Origin: LMUY01 sp965198565
Lineage (GTDB): Bacteria; Pseudomonadota; Alphaproteobacteria; Acetobacterales; Acetobacteraceae
DNA: 64,000 nt
Assembly (NCBI GenBank): GCA_965198565.1
Contig: OZ240665.1
Span: forward strand, 3,720,001-3,784,000
Reading direction: 5' to 3'
In this document: piece by piece, positions 1 through 8,061 of the stretch
Layout of the letters: each line of letters begins with the position of its first letter
Numbering within the stretch: position 1 is the first letter of the stretch
The notes under the pieces: generated by a model
What the model was told of the DNA's origin: nothing
Seen by the model: the letters and a program-made list of their open reading frames with translations, nothing else
Database searches by the model: none
Made by a program: the position numbers and the translations under genes

Positions 1-1778
1 CCGCCCTCTGGCACGGTGAGCATCGCCATGACGCCACCGGCGCCGGCTGCCCCGGCCTGGCCGAACCCGGCAGCATCCTCGCCGCCGAAGCCGCGATCCT
101 CGCCGTCGCAACCCCCCTGCTCCGATCCGCAGGCCTGTCCACCCTCGATACCGCCGGTATCGCCGCCCCCGGCGCCCTCGCCGCTCCCGAAGCCGCGCAA
201 GCCCTCGCCGCGCGCCTCTGCCTCAGCCTGCCCGCCGCCGCCGTCGCCGTCACCAGCGACGCCATCGCCGCCCACTTGGGCGCCTTCGCCGGCGGACCCG
301 GCGTCGTGCTGGCCATCGGCACCGGCGCCGTCGCCCTCGGCCTGGCTGCGGACGGCACGCTCCGCCAGGCCGACGGCGCCGGACCCTGGCTGGGCGACAT
401 CGGTGGTGGCGCCTGGCTCGGCCTGGCCGGTCTGCGCGCCGCCTTGGCCGCCGCAGAGCAGCGCGGGCCGGCCACCGCCCTGCTCCCCGCCGCGGAAGCC
501 CGCTTCGGCCCGGCGCGCACCCTTGCCGCCGCCCTCGCCACCAGCCCCAACCCGCCCGCCCTCGCCGCAAGCTTCGCGCCCGACGTCGCCCGCTGCGCCG
601 CCGCCCACGACGGCGTCGCCACAGGGCTGATGGACGACGCCACCTTCGCCCTCGCCGCCACCGCCCACGCCCTCGGCCTGCCGGGCCCGCTCGCCCTCAC
701 CGGCGGCCTCGCCGCGTTGTTCGAACCCGAGCTTCGCGGCGATTTCGCCGCCGGGCCGCTGACCCTCGTCGCCCCAAGCGGCACCGCGCTGGACGGCGCC
801 CGCCTGCTCGCGACTCGGAGGGACCTGCCGCACGAGCCCCACATCCATCGGGCGAACCTGGGCGCGACCCTGGCCAGCCAAGCCGCTGACCGCCTGGATT
901 GGCTTGCCACCGAAGCCGTCCAGCCCGGCCTCGAAACGCTGGACCAGCAGCCCGCCGCCACCGTCATCCGCCTCCTGCTCGCTGCCGAGCGCGCCGCCTC
1001 GGCCGCCCTGGCCCGCGCCGAGCCGGCGCTCGCCGCCGCCGCCGAGGCGATTGCCGCCCGCATGCAGGCTGGCGGGCGCCTGTTCTACCTGGGCGCCGGC
1101 ACCCCGGGGCGCCTCGCGGTGCTGGACGCCACCGAACTCGGCCCCACCTACAGCGCCCCGCCGGGCCTGGTGATCCCGCTGCTCGCCGGCGGCCCGGCCG
1201 CCATGATGCAGGCCGCCGAGGGCGCCGAAGACGACACCGCCGCCGCCGCCGCGGCACTCGACCAGCACGCGCTGGCGCCCGCCGACGCCGTGGTCGGCAT
1301 CACCGCATCCGGCCGCACGCCCTATGTGGTGGCTGGCCTGCAGCACGCCGCCGGCCGCGGCGCCCTCACGGTCGCCATCGTGAACAACGCCGCCAGCCCC
1401 GCCGCCGCCGCCGCCCAGATCGCGGTCGAGGTCCTCACCGGCGCCGAAGTCGTGGCCGGCAGCACCCGCCTGTCCGCGGGAACGACCCAGAAGATCGCCC
1501 TCAACGCGCTCAGCACGGCCGCCATGATCGCGCTCGGCAAGACCTATGGCGCTCGCATGGTCGACGTCCGCGCCAGCAACGCCAAGCTGCGCCGCCGCGC
1601 CCGGCGCATCGTCTGCGAGGTCACCGGCGCCCCGCCCGAAGCCGCCGAGGCTGCCCTGGCCGCATCCGCTGGCCGGGTAAAGCCCGCCATCGTCGCCTTG
1701 CTCGCCGGGGTGGACGCCGCCGAAGCCGACCGCCGTCTCGCCCGCGCCGGCGGCCGCGTGCGGGACGCGCTCGCATGA
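1..1778 (+). CDS. murQ: BadF/BadG-type sugar kinase fused to N-acetylmuramic acid 6-phosphate etherase (5' truncated)
   Basis: The reading frame is open from nt 3 with no start, so the gene begins outside the window; 591 residues are visible. The first ~275 residues resemble the BadF/BadG/BcrA ATPase fold used by GlcNAc/MurNAc kinases (SDAIAAHLGAF, then IGTGAVALG, GPWLGDIGGGAWLG). From about nt 890 the protein is MurQ, the cytoplasmic enzyme converting MurNAc-6-P to GlcNAc-6-P and D-lactate: GRLFYLGAGTPGRLAVLDAT, EGAEDD, TASGRTPYV, GSTRLSAGTTQK. The two Glu residues matching the E. coli catalytic pair (in ATELGPT and AAEGAEDD) are present. The usual GTSGRL reads GTPGRL. MurQ alone is about 300 aa, so this is a fusion. 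The stop overlaps the anmK start (ATGA), giving a recycling operon. Whether the kinase domain acts on MurNAc or GlcNAc is inference. Confidence 0.9.
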   Translation, partial: ALWHGEHRHDATGAGCPGLAEPGSILAAEAAILAVATPLLRSAGLSTLDTAGIAAPGALAAPEAAQALAARLCLSLPAAAVAVTSDAIAAHLGAFAGGPGVVLAIGTGAVALGLAADGTLRQADGAGPWLGDIGGGAWLGLAGLRAALAAAEQRGPATALLPAAEARFGPARTLAAALATSPNPPALAASFAPDVARCAAAHDGVATGLMDDATFALAATAHALGLPGPLALTGGLAALFEPELRGDFAAGPLTLVAPSGTALDGARLLATRRDLPHEPHIHRANLGATLASQAADRLDWLATEAVQPGLETLDQQPAATVIRLLLAAERAASAALARAEPALAAAAEAIAARMQAGGRLFYLGAGTPGRLAVLDATELGPTYSAPPGLVIPLLAGGPAAMMQAAEGAEDDTAAAAAALDQHALAPADAVVGITASGRTPYVVAGLQHAAGRGALTVAIVNNAASPAAAAAQIAVEVLTGAEVVAGSTRLSAGTTQKIALNALSTAAMIALGKTYGARMVDVRASNAKLRRRARRIVCEVTGAPPEAAEAALAASAGRVKPAIVALLAGVDAAEADRRLARAGGRVRDALA

Positions 1779-2887
1779 CCCCCGCCTGGTCGCTCGGCCT
1801 CATGACCGGGACGGTGCTGGACGGCAACATCGACATCGCCCTGCTCCGCACCGACGGCGAGACCGTCACCGAGTTCGGCCCCTGGACGCTGTGGCCCTAC
1901 CCACCCGAGCTGCCGCCCCTGCTCGAGCGCACCCTCGCCGCCGCGCGCGACTGGGACTTCTGCGGCCCCGAGCCCGCCCTGTTCGCCGCAGCCGAAGCCG
2001 CCCTCACCCGCGCCCAAAGCGCCGCCGTCAGCCAGTTCCTCGCCCGCGAAGCCATCCCGCCCGCGAGCGTCGCCGCCATCGGCTTCCACGGCCAGACCGT
2101 GCTGCACCGCCCGCCCAGCCCCGGCCAGCCCGGCGCCACCCGACAGCTCGGCGACGGCCCGCTCATGGCCCGGCTCACCGGCATCCCCACCGTCTACGAC
2201 TTCCGCAGCGCGGACGTCGCCGCCGGCGGGCAAGGCGCCCCGCTCGCGCCCGTCTACCACGCCGCCCTGCTGCAAACCCTGCTCCCCGGCCCCGCGGTGC
2301 TGAACCTCGGCGGCGTCGCCAACCTCACCTGGCGCGGCCAGGATGGCACGCTCGCCGCCTTCGACACCGGGCCGGCCAACGCCCCGCTGAACGACTGGAT
2401 GCGCCAGACCACCGGCGCCGCCATGGACCGGGACGGCGCCCTCGCTTGCACCGGCCAGGTCGACGCAGCACGCCTCGACCGACTCCTCGCCCACCCGTAT
2501 TTCGCCGCCCCCTACCCCAAGTCGCTCGACCGCTTCAGCTTCCTCGCCAACCTGGCCGAGGGCCTCAGCCCCGAGGATGGCGCCGCCACCCTCACCGCCT
2601 TCATCGCCGCCGCGGTCGCGCGCGGGCTGGAGCTGCTGCCGGCGCGCCCGACCCGCCTGGTGGTCTGCGGCGGCGGCCGTCGCAACCGCGCGATCATGGC
2701 CGCGCTGGCCGCCCGCACCGGCATCCCCGCCGTGCCCGCCGAAACCGTCGGCTGGCGTGGCGACGCGGTGGAGGCCGAGTGTTTCGCTTTCCTCGCCATG
2801 CGCACGCTGCGCGGCCTGCCCAGCAGCTTCCCTACCACCACGGGCGCCTCCAGCCCCACCATCGCCGGCCGCCTCGCCCCCTCTTGA
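1775..2887 (+). CDS. anmK: anhydro-N-acetylmuramic acid kinase
   Basis: The 370-residue protein matches AnmK in length and motifs: an N-terminal phosphate-binding loop GLMTGTVLDG (usually GLMSGTSLDG), GFHGQTVLH, LNLGGVANLT, and FDTGPANAPLNDW carrying the catalytic Asp. AnmK cleaves the 1,6-anhydro ring of anhMurNAc while phosphorylating it to MurNAc-6-P, the MurQ substrate. Its ATG overlaps the stop of the upstream kinase-MurQ fusion by 4 nt, so the two are probably translationally coupled and form one cytosolic peptidoglycan-recycling pathway. C-terminal CGGGRRNRAIM and GWRGDAVEAECFAFLA are also typical. The substitution T-V for S-L in the first loop is unusual but keeps the Gly and Asp. Confidence 0.93.
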   Translation: MTPAWSLGLMTGTVLDGNIDIALLRTDGETVTEFGPWTLWPYPPELPPLLERTLAAARDWDFCGPEPALFAAAEAALTRAQSAAVSQFLAREAIPPASVAAIGFHGQTVLHRPPSPGQPGATRQLGDGPLMARLTGIPTVYDFRSADVAAGGQGAPLAPVYHAALLQTLLPGPAVLNLGGVANLTWRGQDGTLAAFDTGPANAPLNDWMRQTTGAAMDRDGALACTGQVDAARLDRLLAHPYFAAPYPKSLDRFSFLANLAEGLSPEDGAATLTAFIAAAVARGLELLPARPTRLVVCGGGRRNRAIMAALAARTGIPAVPAETVGWRGDAVEAECFAFLAMRTLRGLPSSFPTTTGASSPTIAGRLAPS

Positions 2888-2954
2888 GTGATGCTTCGAC
2901 TATCGCCGCCGGGCCGCTTCGGGCAGTATCGACGCGTTCATCGCCGGGGCGCCC

Positions 2955-4469
2955 ATGGCCAAAGCACTCACTTGCCTGCCAATTCTTGCTGCCGTCTGGC
3001 TCAGCGCCCCGGCCCACGCCCAAACGACGTTCGCGCCGCCCAGCCCCGCTGGCGCAGCAACCTTGCAGAGCCAGATCGAGGCGCGGCTGCAGGAGGCGCT
3101 CGGCGACAAGGCCAAGCTGCCCAGCCAAGCCGCGCAAGTGAGCCCGGAAAGCGACCACTACGACCTGCGCGTGCTGGTGGCGCCGTTCATCAAGGGGCTC
3201 ACCCCCACGGACGCCGCCTTCACCGCCAAGCTGCTGCCCGGCAGCGACGGCGGCTGGACGGTGGATGACGCGCAGTTTCCACCGGAATTCGAGATCACCA
3301 CCGCAGAGGCCGCTCCCGCGCCGGGCCAGACGCCGCCAGGCAGCGCCGCCCCGCCGCGCTCGGCCACCTACCAGGTCAAGCTCGGAACCCAGGACGAGCA
3401 CGAAACGCTCGACGCCAACGGCATCGCCCTCTCCAACAGCGGCTCCATCGCCTCGGTGGACATCGTCAAGACCGGTGGGCTGGGCGCCTCGCTCACCCAT
3501 TTGGGCCGCATCAGCAACCAGTACAGCCTGCACCCGAGCACGCCCGACCACTACGACGCCGTGGTGGACATCGCCGCGGACGGCTATGCCGTCCAATCCG
3601 TCGACGCCAACAACCTGCGCAGCGAAATCACCGCCAACCGGCTGCATGTCGCCGGCACCATGAGCGGGGTGTCGTTCGCAGCCGCCCGCCGCATTTCAGC
3701 CGACTTCGCCGGCGGACCAGCCCTGATCGTCCCGCCGCAAGGCTCGCTGCCCACGCCCGCAGAGACGGCCCGGCTGCGCCAACTCCTGATCGCTTCGGAG
3801 GGCCTGCTGACCGGCGCCCAAATCGTGGAAGAGGCCGAGGGCCTGAAGTTCGACTTCAGCGGCCATCGCGGCGGCCTCGGCAAGATCGCCATCAGCTTCG
3901 GCGGCCAGGCGCCCCAGGACATGCTGACCGCGAGCGTCGGAATCAGCCTCGAAGGGCTCACCCTGGACGAACTGCCGCCCGTCTTCGCCGCCTACGTGCC
4001 CTCCCGCATCAGCCTGCGCCCGACCGCCTCCAACCTCAGCGTCGCCGACCTGACCAAGCTGGCGCTCGATGCCCTGTCGCCCAACGCGCCGATCGACCCG
4101 GCGACCGGCAAGCCCGCCCCGCCCGTCGCCGACTACCAGGCCCTGTTCAGCCATGGCGGAATCCAGGTCGGCTTCGACCAGCTCGCTATCGACCTGCCCG
4201 GCACCCAGGTCTCCGGCACCGGCTCGTTCACCTTGACCGGCCCGCAAACCGTGAGCGGCGCTGCCCAGATCACCGCCCATGGCCTGGACGACCTGATCAC
4301 CCGCCTGCAGGCCGACCCGGCGGCCGCGAGAGCCGCCCCCGTCATCATCCTGCTGAAGGGCATCGCCAAGACCACCCCCGACGGCGCGCTGTGGCAGATC
4401 ACGATGCAGGACAACAAGGTGCTGGTGAACGGCCTCGATCTCGCCGCCATGGCCGCCGCCATGCATTAG
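2955..4469 (+). CDS. exported protein of unknown function
   Basis: A 504-residue protein with a clear signal peptide (MAKALTCLPILAAVWLSAPAHA, cleavage expected after AHA), so it is periplasmic or surface-located. The mature part has long stretches of alternating hydrophobic residues suggestive of beta structure (IAISFGGQ, ASVGISLEGLTLDEL, GIQVGFDQLAIDLPG, SGTGSFTLTG). This pattern is reminiscent of DUF2125/DUF945-type periplasmic proteins of alphaproteobacteria, but I see no diagnostic motif. It stands alone 67 nt after anmK and is followed by a REP palindrome. Function not recognised. Confidence 0.8.
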   Translation: MAKALTCLPILAAVWLSAPAHAQTTFAPPSPAGAATLQSQIEARLQEALGDKAKLPSQAAQVSPESDHYDLRVLVAPFIKGLTPTDAAFTAKLLPGSDGGWTVDDAQFPPEFEITTAEAAPAPGQTPPGSAAPPRSATYQVKLGTQDEHETLDANGIALSNSGSIASVDIVKTGGLGASLTHLGRISNQYSLHPSTPDHYDAVVDIAADGYAVQSVDANNLRSEITANRLHVAGTMSGVSFAAARRISADFAGGPALIVPPQGSLPTPAETARLRQLLIASEGLLTGAQIVEEAEGLKFDFSGHRGGLGKIAISFGGQAPQDMLTASVGISLEGLTLDELPPVFAAYVPSRISLRPTASNLSVADLTKLALDALSPNAPIDPATGKPAPPVADYQALFSHGGIQVGFDQLAIDLPGTQVSGTGSFTLTGPQTVSGAAQITAHGLDDLITRLQADPAAARAAPVIILLKGIAKTTPDGALWQITMQDNKVLVNGLDLAAMAAAMH

Positions 4470-4480
4470 GGGGAACCCCC

Positions 4481-4510
4481 GTAGGGTGGGGTGCGCTTTG
4501 GCACCCCACC
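4481..4510. repeat. REP palindrome of the RAYT-associated family
   Basis: The 30-mer consists of GTAG followed by a perfect palindrome GGTGGGGTGC / GCACCCCACC around a GCTTTG loop. The same design flanks the transposase-like gene at 31.0-31.6 kb on both sides (30922-30951 and 31598-31649). It lies just after the exported protein gene, at the convergence with the next minus-strand gene. Confidence 0.75.
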
Positions 4511-4525
4511 ACCACGGCAACACGG

Positions 4526-4894
4526 TCAGACGGAGAGATACGCCGCCAGCATCACCAGCCCCGCCACCCCGAAGGTGGCATGCAGCGCCACCACCAGCAT
4601 CGCCGGCGCCCGCGCCCGCAGCCGACCCACGAACAGCATCGTCCCCAGCGCCAGCCCGCCCGCCGCCAGGCCGGCCGCCGCCACTCCGAACGACCCTGCC
4701 CCTTGCGCCGCCCCGCGCACCGGCCCGGTTGCCACCCCCGCGACCAGCAGCGCAAACCCCGCCGCGCCCAGCATCCCATGCACCGCCCCAGGCGCCCAAA
4801 TCCGCGCCCGCGACGGCTTGGTGTTGCTCAGCACGATCAGCACCAGCCCCAAGATCACACCCGCAGCGAGCAGATAGGCCGCGTCGGTTAGCAT
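4526..4894 (-). CDS. small four-helix integral membrane protein
   Basis: A 122-residue protein made almost entirely of four hydrophobic helices (about residues 4-22, 38-56, 68-90 and 97-118), separated by short charged loops such as SNTKPSRARI and VGRLRAR. The ATG at 4894 lies inside the last codons of thyX (7-nt overlap), so it is probably translated from the thyX mRNA. No family signature is recognised; it resembles small DUF-type inner-membrane proteins of Rhodospirillales. The gene is followed by the REP palindrome. Confidence 0.7.
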   Translation of the reverse strand: MLTDAAYLLAAGVILGLVLIVLSNTKPSRARIWAPGAVHGMLGAAGFALLVAGVATGPVRGAAQGAGSFGVAAAGLAAGGLALGTMLFVGRLRARAPAMLVVALHATFGVAGLVMLAAYLSV

Positions 4895-5826
4895 CGGCCG
4901 CTCAGGCTGGTGCCGAGCGCGCTCTCCAGTTCGTCCCATTCCCGCTTGCTGAGCCCGCTGTCGGGCTGGCTCACCGGCTCTCCGGCCAGGCGGCGGCGCA
5001 GCACGGCGAGCATGCCGGCCGAGAGCGTGGCGGCGCCCACCCGATAGTCCTGGAACGCGGCGTAGGTCGCGGGCACCCAGGCGGCCACGCTGCGCAGCAT
5101 CACCTCGGCATAGCAGCGGATCTCGTATTGCGCGTGGCTGTCGGCGCGGAGCTGGAGGAAGCCCAGCAGGTTGTGCAGGTCGGTCTTCCAATACCACTGA
5201 GTGTACGTGTTCAGCGTCAGGTTCATGCGGGCGAGTTCGCGCGCGAGGCCCTGGCGCGCCGGGTCGGCCGCGTCCTCGTTCAGCATCCAGGCATAGTCGT
5301 CATAGCTCTGGCTGGCGTCGCGCCGCAGCAGGTCGAGCACGGCCGCCGCCTCCGCCCCCTCGAGCGTGGCGCCACGGCCCTGCCGGTTGTCGGCGGACTG
5401 TGCGGCGAGCTGCTCCGGCGCCGGGATGTAGAATTCGCGGTCCATCACCGAGTAGCGGGCGGAGTATTCGTTCACGTTGGCGGTGCGGTGGCGGATCCAC
5501 TGCCGGGCCACGAAGATCGGCAGTTTGACGTGGTATTTGATCTCGCACATCTCGAACGGCGTCGAGTGGCGGTGGCGCATGAGGTAGCGGATCAACCCGG
5601 CGTCCTCGCTGACCCGCTTGGTGCCGCGCCCGTAGGACACGCGGGCGGCCTGCACCACGGCCGCGTCGTCGCCCATATAGTCGACCACGCGGACGAAGCC
5701 GTGATCGAGCACGGGGATGGCGGTGTAGAGCATCGCCTCGAGCGCGGGGACGGTGGCGCGCAGGGTCGGTGTGGCGGCCTGGCGGAGTTCGGCGATTTCG
5801 GCGTGCTGGTCGGGCGATAGGGGCAT
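4888..5826 (-). CDS. thyX: flavin-dependent thymidylate synthase ThyX
   Basis: ThyX methylates dUMP to dTMP using methylenetetrahydrofolate and FAD/NADPH, and stands in for ThyA in many alphaproteobacteria. The 312-residue protein carries the ThyX motif RHR-x7-S at residues 112-122 (RHRTANVNEYSARYS), with FEMCEIKYHVKLPIFV just before it. C-terminal NLLGFLQLR and HAQYEIR are also family-typical. The start follows a short intergenic region that also holds the divergent tmRNA promoter. It overlaps the downstream membrane protein gene. Confidence 0.96.
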   Translation of the reverse strand: MPLSPDQHAEIAELRQAATPTLRATVPALEAMLYTAIPVLDHGFVRVVDYMGDDAAVVQAARVSYGRGTKRVSEDAGLIRYLMRHRHSTPFEMCEIKYHVKLPIFVARQWIRHRTANVNEYSARYSVMDREFYIPAPEQLAAQSADNRQGRGATLEGAEAAAVLDLLRRDASQSYDDYAWMLNEDAADPARQGLARELARMNLTLNTYTQWYWKTDLHNLLGFLQLRADSHAQYEIRCYAEVMLRSVAAWVPATYAAFQDYRVGAATLSAGMLAVLRRRLAGEPVSQPDSGLSKREWDELESALGTSLSGRC

Positions 5827-5870
5827 GGGAAACCCCTACCATTCGCGGGCGGAGTCGACTATATTGATGG

Positions 5871-6140
5871 GGCTGGTTCGCTGGCTATGGCGATAAACGG
5901 TGTGTGGAATAATCGTTGTGGACCCGGGGGCGGTACCCGGCGTCTCCACCAACCTCGGTTGGCTGCGGGGACGAAATAGGCTCGACACGCGTGGTAAAGA
6001 CATACTTTTTGCTCGGCATTGTACCGCCGTTATCGGGCTCTACGACAGGTGCCAATGACAATCATGAGGCATTCGCAGTCGCAGCGTAAGTTGCGATAGA
6101 CGCGGTTCGGGGGGCACCGGGCAACAGAAGCCCCCCACTT
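5871..6140 (+). ncRNA. ssrA: tmRNA, circularly permuted two-piece type
   Basis: The 3' acceptor piece comes first and ends CGTCTCC-A-CCA at 5941-5951, with a TpsiC stem CCGGG/CCCGG. After a 15-nt intervening segment the coding piece starts at 5967 with GGGGACGAAATAGGCTCGAC. GGGGACG (5967-5973) pairs over all 7 positions with CGTCTCC (5941-5947), including a G-U at the third pair, the alanyl-tRNA synthetase identity element. The tag frame at 6051-6089 reads ANDNHEAFAVAA then TAA. Known alphaproteobacterial tags have the same form (Caulobacter AANDNFAEEFAVAA). A GGGGGGC/GCCCCCC helix (6109-6115/6130-6136) closes the 3' part. A -10-like TATATT lies at 5860-5865. The exact ends are estimates. Confidence 0.93.
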
Positions 6141-6179
6141 CCATCTCCTTTCCGCCGCCGCCGACGTGGGACGCAAGGC

Positions 6180-6273
6180 GTCATCGCGAGCCGCCGCTTA
6201 GCGGCGTGGCGATCCAAAGTCGCGCCACAGGCCTCGTGCGCGTTCCTGGATTGCCGCGCTCGCCCGCAATGAC
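6180..6273. repeat. dispersed GTCAT(T/C)GCGAG repeat
   Basis: An imperfect inverted repeat of about 95 bp that begins GTCATCGCGAG and ends CGCAATGAC, with internal half-sites TGGCGATCCA and TGGATTGCC. The same core is found at 27266-27362 and inside the miniature elements at 56470-56639 and 59333-59501. It sits just beyond the tmRNA gene. Confidence 0.75.
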
Positions 6274-6285
6274 GCGCCATAACAC

Positions 6286-6834
6286 CTAATGTAGCGTTCT
6301 CGGCCCCTTGGCATCCGCCGCTTCCGCGCAATGCGCCACAACCATGTCATTGCTGAACGGCAAATTACAAAGCAGGACGTGCTTGCCCGTTATCAGCAGC
6401 CCGAAAGTGTTGCCGCAGCCATCCACGAGGAACTCGTCCGAGTAAGAACCCAGATGCGCAACCGACACCGTGGCAAAGAACCAATTGCCAGCGCCGCATT
6501 GGATGTTGCTGATGCTGTGCGTCAACTGCGTCGTTAGCGACAGCAGACCTTCCGCCGTCTGGCACTGATACGGCTTCTTGATGTAATCGCCAATCTTATG
6601 GGCCTCGAAATGGACCGGCTGCTGCTTTCCCTCGACATCGATCATCGAGGGTGTTTGGCCAGACCAGAACACGAAATCTGCAGTCGCACTGCATGAGGTA
6701 TAGAAGTTACCCTCGCTGGTGGTCTTCTCATACTCGCGCCTTGCCGCCCCTTTTAGCTCCTCCGCCGAGGCGTTGTGCAGCGGGAACGCAGAAAAGCAGA
6801 CGCCAATCAACGCCAAAACATAAGTCAGTCGCAT
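6286..6834 (-). CDS. exported protein of unknown function, lower GC
   Basis: A 182-residue protein with a signal peptide (MRLTYVLALIGVCFSAFPLHNASA). The mature part contains several cysteines (YTSCSAT, YQCQTAE, IQCGAGNW, VDGCGNT, LLCNLP, AHCAEA), which suggests disulphides in the periplasm. Codon use is visibly less GC-rich than its neighbours. No family is recognised. It lies next to the tmRNA gene, a common integration spot, with no integrase in sight. Confidence 0.7.
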   Translation of the reverse strand: MRLTYVLALIGVCFSAFPLHNASAEELKGAARREYEKTTSEGNFYTSCSATADFVFWSGQTPSMIDVEGKQQPVHFEAHKIGDYIKKPYQCQTAEGLLSLTTQLTHSISNIQCGAGNWFFATVSVAHLGSYSDEFLVDGCGNTFGLLITGKHVLLCNLPFSNDMVVAHCAEAADAKGPRTLH

Positions 6835-6969
6835 GAATGTCTCTCGGTCGTGCAGGCCTGCTCCCTAACATGCCATGTGAGCCCAGGTTAAGTGTCCCCG
6901 CGCGCAGAGCTATCGCATAGAGCCTTACATATCGGCCGATGAAATGCGCGCAGGACATCCGTGTCTTCG

Positions 6970-7106
6970 CCCTCTCCCGTTCTTCACGGGAGAGGGCGGG
7001 GTGAGGCCTCTTGGAGCCGGCACACTCTGGCCAATCAATTCACTTCCAGATGGCTCGTGGCCCTCGCACCCTCACCCCGACCCTCTCCCGCCCGCGGGAA
7101 GGGAGA
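6970..7106. repeat. paired CCCTCTCCC/GGGAGAGGG hairpins in a 307-nt gap
   Basis: The gene-free stretch 6835-7141 holds two hairpin units: CCCTCTCCCGT/ACGGGAGAGGG at 6970-6996 followed by GGGGTGAGG, and an inverted unit CCTCACCCC..CCCTCTCCC ending near 7106. About 70 nt of a conserved spacer lie between them, with a CTTGGAGCC-GGCACA-like stretch that recurs at 32930 and 27248. I see no gene here. Confidence 0.8.
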
Positions 7107-7141
7107 TATTCTTCGGTCGGGACTGCCCAAACCCGAGAGGC

Positions 7142-7618
7142 TCAGGCCACCACCTCCGCCAACTCAGGGTGCCCACTCTGGCTGGCGATGTCCCGGGCGC
7201 TCACCCCAGTCTCGTCCTGGCGCAACGGGTCAGCCCCATGCGCCACCAGCAACTCCGCCAAGTCGGTATGGGCGAACATCACGGCGAAAATGAGCGGCGT
7301 GCGCCCCGTGTCATTGGCCGCGTCCACCGCAGCGCCCGCAGCCAGCAATTGCCGGGCAATGGAAGTGTGGCCCTTGAACGCGGCCCCCATCAGGGCCGTC
7401 GCCCCGGCGGCGTCCACCGCGTCCACCGCCGCGCCGTGCCGCAGCAACAGCGCCGTCGCCTCCGATTGCGCATTGTAGCTGGCCAGGATCAGCGCCGTAA
7501 AACCACGCGCGTCCGGCTGGTTCGGGTCCGCACCCGCGTCCAGCAAGGCCGCCAGCCGCGCCATATCGCCCGCGCGGGCCGCCTCGTGCAGCGCGGCCGC
7601 AGGCGGCGGCGGGCTCAC
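7142..7618 (-). CDS. ankyrin-repeat protein
   Basis: A 158-residue cytosolic protein of about four ankyrin repeats: LHEAARAGDMARLAALLDAGAD, then repeats with the typical GFTALILASYN, GATALMGAAFKGH, GRTPLIFAVMFAH cores and a capping GVSARDIASQSGH. Ankyrin repeats mediate protein-protein contacts; the partner cannot be told. The likely start is a GTG at 7618 whose last two bases form the TGA stop of the upstream monooxygenase-fold gene, implying translational coupling. A start within MARLAALL (about 50 nt further in) is possible. Confidence 0.85.
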   Translation of the reverse strand: MSPPPPAAALHEAARAGDMARLAALLDAGADPNQPDARGFTALILASYNAQSEATALLLRHGAAVDAVDAAGATALMGAAFKGHTSIARQLLAAGAAVDAANDTGRTPLIFAVMFAHTDLAELLVAHGADPLRQDETGVSARDIASQSGHPELAEVVA

Positions 7619-7926
7619 TTGATGGTCTGCACCACGGCAAAGCCCTCGAACTCGGGATGGCCGAGATACATGGCGCGGTTGTCGCCCGCATTGGCATGGG
7701 CGGCGCGGAACGCCTCCGAGCGGGTCCAGTCCTCGAACGCCCCATGGTCCGCCCAGATCGTGTGCGAGGAATACAGCGTGTGGTCGTCTTTCTTCGGCCC
7801 GCGCAGCAGGTGGAACTCGACGAAACCCGGCACCGCATCCAGGTAGGAGTCGCGGCCGGTCCACATCTGCTCGAAGGCGCTCTCCGAACCCGGCGCCACT
7901 TTGAAGCGGTTCATCGCGATGTACAT
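7615..7926 (-). CDS. ABM-fold (antibiotic biosynthesis monooxygenase-like) protein
   Basis: A 103-residue protein beginning MYIAMNRFKVAPGSE, with the dimeric alpha/beta-barrel pattern of ABM/heme-degrading proteins (PGFVEFHLLRGPKKDDHTLYSSHTIWAD, then FEDWTRSEAFRAAHANAG). Members include IsdG-type heme oxygenases and small quinol monooxygenases; the substrate is unknown. A good ribosome site (GGAGGGG) precedes the ATG at 7926. It is the first gene of a two-gene operon with the ankyrin protein. Confidence 0.85.
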   Translation of the reverse strand: MYIAMNRFKVAPGSESAFEQMWTGRDSYLDAVPGFVEFHLLRGPKKDDHTLYSSHTIWADHGAFEDWTRSEAFRAAHANAGDNRAMYLGHPEFEGFAVVQTIK

Positions 7927-8061
7927 GAAAATGCCCCTCCCTTGCCCTCGACGAGCCACATGAGGCTCGGCAGATTCTCGCACTGGCGCAAGAGGCTACC
8001 ACGCCGGGGCGTTTTGCGTCCCGTGGTGGTGTCGCGCTATGAAGGGCATTGGAATCAGGCG

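Noticed and set aside
899..1774. N-terminal extension of the anmK frame by ~290 codons
   Set aside because: The extension is Arg/Pro-rich shadow of murQ; the start at 1775 gives the exact AnmK length and an ATGA overlap.
6970..7106. Possible CRISPR-like array from regularly spaced hairpins
   Set aside because: Units alternate in orientation, spacers are conserved rather than unique, and there are no cas genes.
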